Assembly (NCBI RefSeq): GCF_007992835.1
Contig: NZ_BKBA01000002.1
Location: forward strand, 176,067-240,066
Direction of reading: 5' to 3'
DNA from: Knoellia locipacati
GTDB lineage: Bacteria > Actinomycetota > Actinomycetes > Actinomycetales > Dermatophilaceae
Length of the DNA stretch: 64,000 nt
The notes under the pieces were generated by a model. It saw only the letters and a list, made by a program, of their open reading frames with translations, ran no database searches and was not told the origin of the DNA. Shown piece by piece: positions 56,914 to 64,000 of the stretch. Each line of letters opens with the position of its first letter. The stretch's first letter is position 1. The translations under genes and the position numbers were made by a program.

Positions 56914-58874
56914 TCAGACCTCGATCTTGACGACTTTGCGCATCCACAGGGCGCCCACGATCATGCTCAGCGAACTGCCGATGAGCATGACCATTCCGGG
57001 GACCGTGGTCCATAGCAGTGAGGTGTAGGCCGGGTTCGTCCAGGCCATGTAGAGGAAGAGCGAAAGTGGCAGGGCGATGAGCACGTACGCCGACAGACGC
57101 CCCTCCGCCGAAAGCGCATCGACCTGACGCTTGAGGGACTCGCGTTCGCGCAGTGTGTGTGCGGTGGTCCGCAACGTGTCGGCGAGGTTGCCGCCGACGT
57201 CGCGCTGGATCCGGATGGCCATGGTCGTCCATCTCATGCTTTCGCTGTCCATCCGACGCGCCATGGTGTCGAGAGCGTCCGAGACGTCGGCGCCGATCCG
57301 TGTCTCCGCCAGCGCGCGGGAGAACTCCTTGCCCGCCGGCTCGGCGGCGTCAGTGGCGATGGCGTCCAGCGCCTGGATGAGGCTGAACCCGCTCGCGAGC
57401 GTGGTGGCGACGAGGAGCAACACATCGGGCAGGAGGCTCTCGAACTTCTTGGCGCGTCTGGCAGCCATGACTCGCAGCACGATCGCCGGGAGCCCGAGCC
57501 CGAGGCCCAGGCCAAGGGGGAACGTCAGCCACCACGGCATGGGGACGAGGAAGGGGACGAGGACGGCACCGACGATGACAGCGACGACCCGCAGGACGAA
57601 CCACTCCCCCGCTCGCAGCGGGAAGTCGGCGCGCTGGATGAGCTCCATGGTGCGGGTCGTCGACTCCCGCTGCTCCATGACGCGGTCGCCCATGCGCACC
57701 GCGGACTGTGCGATGACCGACGGCTGGGCCTCGGTGGTGGTGTGCCTGGAAGCCCGGGTGGCGCCGGAGAGCGAGTACTGCTGGACCTCTGCGACCCGCT
57801 CGTGACGCTTGGAGCGGAACGGGTTGATCAGCGCGATGACGAGCACCAGCGCCCCGATGAACGTGGCCACGACGGCTGCGATGAGGCCGCGGCTCGTGCC
57901 GGAGCTCACCCGGGCGAAGCCGACCGGAGCCCCGGCCGCCACGGGTGTGGCGACTGACGCACTCGTCGAGGGCTCCGGTCCCGACCGGGCTCCGAGGTCG
58001 ACCTGGGACTTGACGACAAAAGGGCGTCCAGATGCGGTGCCGCGGACGACGAGCGGAAGGGCGCCGGTCGTTCCGGGCGGCGGGGTGATGGTGAACTGCA
58101 CCTGCGATTCGAGGACCTTCGCGGCATTCTGGAAGGCCGTGCGGACGGCGGCCTCGTCGCTGGCTTGGACGACAGAGCCACCTCCCGCCTTGGCGAAGGC
58201 CGCGAGGGCCTCGGGGTCGTTCTCGCTCGTCGTGAACCGCACGACCTCGACGCGGACCTGCGAGGCGGTGAGCGCCTTGACGGCCGCCGAGAGCCCGGGT
58301 GCGCGGTCGCCGACGGTGTTCTTGCCGTCGCTGAGCAGCACGATGCTGCGGTCGCCCGTGGTACCCAGCATCCGGACCGCCTGGGTCACTCCGCCGAACA
58401 GGGCGGTGTTGCCATCTGCCGAGAGGACGTCGACGACGCTCTGGACCGCTGCGCGATCGGTCGTCGGTGCGATCTCTGGTCCTGCCGTGTTGCCGAACGA
58501 GACGACGCCGACGCGTACGTCCTTCGGCACGGACGCGAGGAAGCCCTTGACCGCGCTCCGGACGGTGGCCATGCCTGCGCGCCCCATCGACCCGCTCGTG
58601 TCGATGAGGAGGACCGTCGTGCGCTGGGCCCGCGCGGCCGGCTTGAAGGTGACCTCGGCCTTCTGGCTCCCAAGGGTCGCAGTGACGCCGGGGTCGACGC
58701 TGATGACCTTGTCCCCCGGCCGGAGTGTCATGACGCCGGTCACCTTGTCCGCAGTCACTCTCACCCCACCGAGCGTCGCGGGCACGGAGTCCGCGGCCGT
58801 GGCCGTGGCCTGCAGACCCATGACGAACAGCGTGGCGAGAAGTGGGGTCAGCAGCCACCGCCGCATCGAGGACC

Positions 58875-58878
<4 letters not shown>
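56914..58878 (-). CDS. Fusion of a secreted von Willebrand A domain with TadB
   Basis: A 654-residue protein. Residues 1-29 are a signal peptide; a VWA domain follows with an intact metal site (DTSGSMG at 93-99, then a conserved Thr/Asp further on); a membrane helix at about 330-350 leads to a basic segment and a TadB-type part with two more membrane helices, a T2SSF domain (LLPDVLLLVATTLASGFSLI) and two final helices. So the VWA domain would lie outside and the F domain inside. TadB normally has no VWA domain; Tad adhesins do (TadG-like proteins). The ATG at 58878 overlaps the tadA stop. Confidence 0.88.
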
Positions 58879-60235
<1,357 letters not shown>

Positions 60236-60239
<4 letters not shown>

Positions 60240-61402
60240 CGACTTCTCCTGCTGAAGAGGCTGCGGCGCTGGGTGTCTTCCACGGGAGTGCCGAAGCGTC
60301 CCCGAATGTGCTTGTCCGCGATCTCACGAAGCGCCACGCTCACGGGATCACGAGGGGACTCGAGGACCAGCGGGACGCCACGATTGACCGAGGCCGGCAC
60401 GGTGATGCTGGCCGGGATGCTCACCGCGATCGGAGCTCCGATGGCCTGTACGACGTCCTCGTCCCGGAGCCCCACCTTGACGTCCGCGCGGTTGAGCACG
60501 ATGACGCGCGACTCCTTGGGGCTGCCGAGGGCGTCGAGGGTCTCGAGCGCCAGCTTGAGGTTCTTGACTGCGGGGATGTCGAGCGTGGCGATGAGCACGA
60601 GAAGGCTGCTCACGTCACACGCGGCAAGGACGTGCTCGGTGAACGAGGGCGGTGTGTCGACGATGACGTAGTCGTAGTGGGCAGCCGCCACACGGAGGAG
60701 CTCACTCACGACCTGGGCACTCACACGGTCGGCGAGCGACGGGTCGGTGGGGGCGGCGATGACGTCGAGGCCACTCGCCTCGTGGTGGGTCACGAGCTGC
60801 GCCAGGCCCTCACCGTCGAGAGAGCCGCTCATCGACACGGCGTCGTGCACGGAGTTCGACGGCATGAGCTGCATGCTGATCCCGACGTCGCCGAAGGAGA
60901 GGTCGAGGTCGACGAGCACCGTGCGCTGGTTGCTCAGGGCGAGGTGGGTGGCGATGTTGGTCGACAGCGTGGTCTTGCCGACACCACCCTTGGCGGAGAA
61001 GACCGTGATGATGCGCCCTTGTGCGGCCGGTCCACCGCTCTGGTGACCTGCGAGCCGTGCCGTGAGGTCACGACTGCGTCGCACCGCGTCCGAGAGCGCT
61101 GGCGCGTCGTCGGAGGCGACGACCTCGCGGAACCCGCTCCGCAGGGCCTGGGTCATCGTCGTGACGTCGAGCCGGTGCCTCAGGAGGATGAACCCGACCT
61201 CTGGGCGCACGCCGCGCACCGACTCGACGAGCAGCGAGGCCTCGTCGAGGTTGACCATCGGCCCGATGACCACAAGGTCGGACTGCGCGTCATCATCCAG
61301 GGCACGGTGAACGAGGGGCGCTGACCCGAGCAGCTGCACGTGCCCGAGGGCGAAGTGGTACCTGTCGCTCGCACCCGGCTCGTTGTCCCAGAGGATGGTC
61401 AT
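60236..61402 (-). CDS. tadZ: Pilus localisation ATPase TadZ/CpaE
   Basis: A 388-residue protein with a receiver-like amino-terminal domain and a ParA/MinD-type ATPase with a canonical KGGVGKTT at 138-145, then LVDLDLSFGDV and VIVDTPPSF. TadZ directs the pilus machine to its place in the cell. It contrasts with the orphan homologue at 37.9-39.3 kb, whose P-loop is altered. ATGA overlaps join it to cpaB and tadA. Confidence 0.93.
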
Positions 61403-62226
61403 CAGGGACTCCCGTGGTAGCGGAAGTCGTCGGTGCTGAGGTTCTTCGGCACTGTGGTGTCCGAACCCTCGAGACCGAAGTAGATGTGCCGTGCCGGGTT
61501 GTTCTGGGAGTTCTGCGAGTGCTGGATGGCATGCACGAGCTTGATCGAGTCGGCTGGGCTCACCTCGACCGTGACGAGGTAGCTCTGCACGGGCGTCGAT
61601 GTCGTCGGGGCGGACTCCTCGCCCTTCTCGCCTTCCGACTTCAACGCAGCGCCGGTCAGGCTCGTCGTTCCGATTCCGATGACCTGGACCTTCGAGAGCA
61701 GCACGCTCGTGCCCATGACCTTGAGCTCGTTGTACTGCTTGGTCGCGTCGTCCGTCCCGAGTTTCTTGATGTCGTAGGTGTCGTAGATCGTGATGCTGCT
61801 GCCCGGCGTGACGAAGGCGCCGACCCGGTTCGGGTCCTCGAGGCTGACCGAGATTGCGATCTTGCCCGCGGACACGCCGATCGCCTTCTGCCCCAAGCGT
61901 TCCTGGCCGAATGCCGAGCTGAGGACGACCTGACCCGGGGTGATGTCCGCGAGGGCCACGAGCGAGCTGTTCTCACCATCGATGAGGTTGAGGGCACCCG
62001 CGGGGAGTGCCTTGGCCGCGACCTGCGTGCGCTTGATGAGGCCACCGCGCTCGGCGTCCTTGAGGGTCGTGCCCGAGGAGACGACCTTCTCCGTCACGAA
62101 GACGGTGCGGGGCTGCTGGCCCTGGAGCGCCCGCTCGTCCGCGTTGCTGGCGTAGACGAGCACGAGGGTCGCGCCGACGAGGGCGAGCACGACGGCTGCG
62201 ATGAGAGCGAGGACGCGACGACCCAT
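61402..62226 (-). CDS. cpaB: Flp pilus assembly protein CpaB/RcpC
   Basis: A 274-residue protein with an amino-terminal membrane helix (RVLALIAAVVLALVGATLVLV) followed by an SAF domain (VFVTEKVVSSGTTL) and the CpaB carboxy-terminal region, which has an insertion rich in Glu and Ser (KSEGEKGEESAPTT). In other Tad systems it lines the outer part of the channel. AAAGG lies about ten bases before ATG 62226. A gap of 31 bases follows the tadG-like gene. Confidence 0.9.
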   Translation of the reverse strand: MGRRVLALIAAVVLALVGATLVLVYASNADERALQGQQPRTVFVTEKVVSSGTTLKDAERGGLIKRTQVAAKALPAGALNLIDGENSSLVALADITPGQVVLSSAFGQERLGQKAIGVSAGKIAISVSLEDPNRVGAFVTPGSSITIYDTYDIKKLGTDDATKQYNELKVMGTSVLLSKVQVIGIGTTSLTGAALKSEGEKGEESAPTTSTPVQSYLVTVEVSPADSIKLVHAIQHSQNSQNNPARHIYFGLEGSDTTVPKNLSTDDFRYHGSP

Positions 62227-62257
62227 GGTTCAGATGCCTTTCAAGGGGACCGACGGC

Positions 62258-63514
62258 TCAGCCGGCCGGGACGACGACGGAAAGACCGAAGCCGGGGTTG
62301 GAGGGAGTGGGGGCGACGACGCCGCCGGTGGGGTTGGAGAGAACTCCGCTGACGAACCACCCGGAGATGCACCGGGCCGAGCCGGAGCACGGCACCGAAC
62401 CTGTCACGCGGCTCGGGCGCGACTCACTACCCGTGATCTTGTAGCCACTGAGATAGAAGCGCGCGACCCCCGCGAGGTGATATCTCGCAGACGACCCGTT
62501 ACCGGAGAGGCACGATGTCGACGGGGTGACTGCCCCCGACCCGTTGTTGACGATGCAGTCGTAGACCGGGAGGTCGATGACCGGGCCGTTGTCTCGGACG
62601 TCAGCCAAAACGCTTCGACAGGAGTTGGGTGCCGAGCTTCCAGTGCTCACTGGAGCCCAGTAGTCGGTGCCGTTGGTCGTGGACGTCGTGACGTTGCACG
62701 AGCCCGTGCTGTCCAGGTAGCCGAAGCCGCCGGGGACGTCGCCCCCACTGGGGCCTGACGGGCACGACGAGTCGCCGGAACCGTGCAACGTGATGACAAC
62801 CTCGCGTCCGGCAGTGTTGGGGTTCGTGGGTCCGAGCGGCCAGGGCGGCTGTCCTGCCCCTCCGTAACCGGGCCATGCGCCGGTCGGCGCAGGGTGGTAG
62901 GTCGTTCCGCCGGCCGAGTAGGTACGCCACTCGCACGTGGAGATGGCGATGGGGGCGAGGAAGCTGTTCGCGGCCGGGACTCCCCACGCGGCACGGGAGC
63001 ACGAGTAGACCTGCTGGGTCGAGTCGTCAGCGGGTGAGTTGTTCACTCGCGAGAACGGGTTGGGGATGATCCCGAGACCGCCCTCATTGGCCCCGACGCG
63101 CACTTCGACGTAGGGCAGCGTTGACAGTGTGGAGGGCATCGGCGGGCACTCGCGGAGTGCGGTGATGCTCGGCGTCGAGGTGCACTGGGGCAGAGAACCA
63201 ATGCTGGTGTTGCGCTTGCACTGGCGCTCGAGCGTGTGTGTACGCAAGGCGTTGTTGACGGTGTTGGCATTGACCAGGGCCGGCAGGTTGTCTGCGCCGG
63301 CGACACAGTTGTTCTTGGCGCAGCTCTGGGCCAGAGCAAGTGCTGCTGCGTCAGCGGCGTTCTGAGTCTGGCGGCGTTCCCACATCACCTGACCGACGTC
63401 CGCCGACCACGCCAGCAGCCCGGTGACGACGAACGCGCCGAAGAGGAGACCGACGAGGGCGCCGACGGCGCCTCGCTCGTCGCGACGACGCACGGTGAGC
63501 TTCTCCGAAGTCAT
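62258..63514 (-). CDS. TadE/G-like pilus assembly protein with a large Cys-rich exterior
   Basis: A 418-residue protein. The amino-terminal part (ERGAVGALVGLLFGAFVVTGLLAW, then QTQNAADAAALALAQSC, positions about 14-65) is the TadE/G-like pilus assembly signature with a single membrane helix. The rest lies outside the membrane and holds 14 cysteines in short C-x-x contexts together with Ser/Gly/Pro-rich linkers, a composition unlike the VWA-type TadG of other phyla. ATG 63514 overlaps the stop of tadE. Confidence 0.85.
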   Translation of the reverse strand: MTSEKLTVRRRDERGAVGALVGLLFGAFVVTGLLAWSADVGQVMWERRQTQNAADAAALALAQSCAKNNCVAGADNLPALVNANTVNNALRTHTLERQCKRNTSIGSLPQCTSTPSITALRECPPMPSTLSTLPYVEVRVGANEGGLGIIPNPFSRVNNSPADDSTQQVYSCSRAAWGVPAANSFLAPIAISTCEWRTYSAGGTTYHPAPTGAWPGYGGAGQPPWPLGPTNPNTAGREVVITLHGSGDSSCPSGPSGGDVPGGFGYLDSTGSCNVTTSTTNGTDYWAPVSTGSSAPNSCRSVLADVRDNGPVIDLPVYDCIVNNGSGAVTPSTSCLSGNGSSARYHLAGVARFYLSGYKITGSESRPSRVTGSVPCSGSARCISGWFVSGVLSNPTGGVVAPTPSNPGFGLSVVVPAG

Positions 63515-63927
63515 CCCGCACACCTCATCGAAGACGTGGCCGTGGGCGTCGGCACCGCGATCGCGCCCCCAGGAAAGAGGTTGGTGATGGCCCCCAGGGC
63601 GACCCACTTGAACCCGACGACCGACACCCTGACGTTTGTGGCGTCGGTTGCCGTCGGCGCTGCAGGGCAGCGGACCGGGACGGTGACCGTGTGCGTACCG
63701 GAGGTCAGTCCGTCAAGGCCAGGCATCGAGGCGTCGGCCCGGGTCTGGACGTCACTGTCAGGGAACCGCAGGACGGCCATACGGGCACCTTCGCGAGCTC
63801 CGTTGGTCACCATCGCCTGGGCAAGGAACATCCGGCCCATGTCGATCAGACCGAAAAGCACGAGCAGGAGGAGGGGCAACATGATGGCGAACTCCACCAT
63901 CGAGGCACCGCGTTCGCGCCTGCGCAT
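63511..63927 (-). CDS. tadE: TadE-family pseudopilin
   Basis: A 138-residue protein opening RRERGASMVEFAIMLPLLLL, the TadE signature with a prepilin-type cleavage site ahead of one membrane helix. It is a minor pilin-like protein needed for Flp pilus assembly. ATG 63927 has AAGGGG eight bases upstream; GTG 63936 is less likely. The operon may extend past the right edge of the window, where pilin and prepilin peptidase genes could lie. Confidence 0.9.
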   Translation of the reverse strand: MRRRERGASMVEFAIMLPLLLLVLFGLIDMGRMFLAQAMVTNGAREGARMAVLRFPDSDVQTRADASMPGLDGLTSGTHTVTVPVRCPAAPTATDATNVRVSVVGFKWVALGAITNLFPGGAIAVPTPTATSSMRCAG

Positions 63928-64000
63928 TGGCCACACCCCTTACGAACAAACTTGCGGATCGTGCACGAAAGTGCACGAGGGTGCTTCGGGTCGGCGGCTC
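63928..64000. other. Right-edge intergenic DNA upstream of tadE
   Basis: The last 73 bases carry the tadE ribosome binding site and no gene that I can support. A direct repeat GTGCACGA occurs at 63961-63968 and 63971-63978, ten bases apart, which could be a regulator site or part of a promoter. Confidence 0.3.

Overview
The window is very G+C-rich DNA from an actinobacterium. The gene set (whiB1, pdtaS, mtrA-mtrB-lpqB, secA-hpf-comF, an Rv3235-family protein, an NAD-glutamate dehydrogenase of the 180-kDa class, a DinB/mycothiol-type protein, many starts without a ribosome binding site) fits Actinomycetota. The overall flavour suggests Micrococcales, perhaps Intrasporangiaceae; this family placement is inference only. 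I see no tRNA, rRNA, CRISPR array, insertion sequence or integrase. No stretch longer than 300 bases lacks a gene.

Layout. 1-4.8 kb: xdhA-xdhB-xdhC, xanthine dehydrogenase and its maturation factor (minus strand, xdhC cut by the window edge). 4.8-12.5 kb: a DinB-like protein, an acyl-CoA ligase with a small membrane protein, then a divergent MocR-type regulator facing a three-gene operon (FMN split-barrel oxidase, stand-alone MetE-like domain, DMT exporter), then a pirin. 12.5-16.8 kb: a tRNA-thiolation pair (cysteine desulfurase and mnmA) and etfBA. 17-21 kb: HAD hydrolase, enoyl-CoA hydratase, YbjN-like protein, glgX. 21.2-25.6 kb: a large orphan FHA-FtsK/SpoIIIE ATPase resembling the motor of type VII secretion. 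25.6-49.6 kb and on to 54.8 kb: a backbone whose order recalls the M. tuberculosis Rv3219-Rv3246c neighbourhood (whiB1, pdtaS ... Rv3235-like, secA, hpf, comF, lpqB, mtrB, mtrA), interrupted by gdh, a pair of small helical proteins, pruA, a WS/DGAT-like acyltransferase, an orphan CpaE/SAF pair, a LysM protein, a tandem GNAT and a YcaQ-like glycosylase. 55-56 kb: a secreted cell-wall enzyme. 56-64 kb: a Tad/Flp pilus operon (tadE, tadG-like, cpaB, tadZ, tadA, a VWA-TadB fusion, tadC).

How the genes work together. PruA and the large glutamate dehydrogenase form the last two steps from proline/P5C to 2-oxoglutarate. FadD, enoyl-CoA hydratase, EtfAB and the acyltransferase point to fatty-acid use and perhaps storage lipid. 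Cysteine desulfurase hands sulfur to MnmA. MtrAB-LpqB is the envelope/cell-division signalling module and lies beside a secreted peptidoglycan-type hydrolase. The tad operon is joined gene to gene mostly by 4-base overlaps and should build an adhesive pilus; no pilin or prepilin peptidase lies in the window.

Most interesting signals: (1) an 8-mer, GTATGCCG/CGGCATAC, that recurs about 40 times up to 53.2 kb, forces rare codons, and vanishes from the last 10.8 kb; (2) a repeated promoter layout with a TANNNT -10 box only 6-8 bases before the start codon (leaderless mRNAs); (3) the orphan FHA-FtsK ATPase with a pair of small helical proteins 7 kb away, a possible minimal type VII-like system; (4) a secreted von Willebrand A domain fused to TadB; (5) a regulatory palindrome hidden in the rare-codon tail of mnmA.
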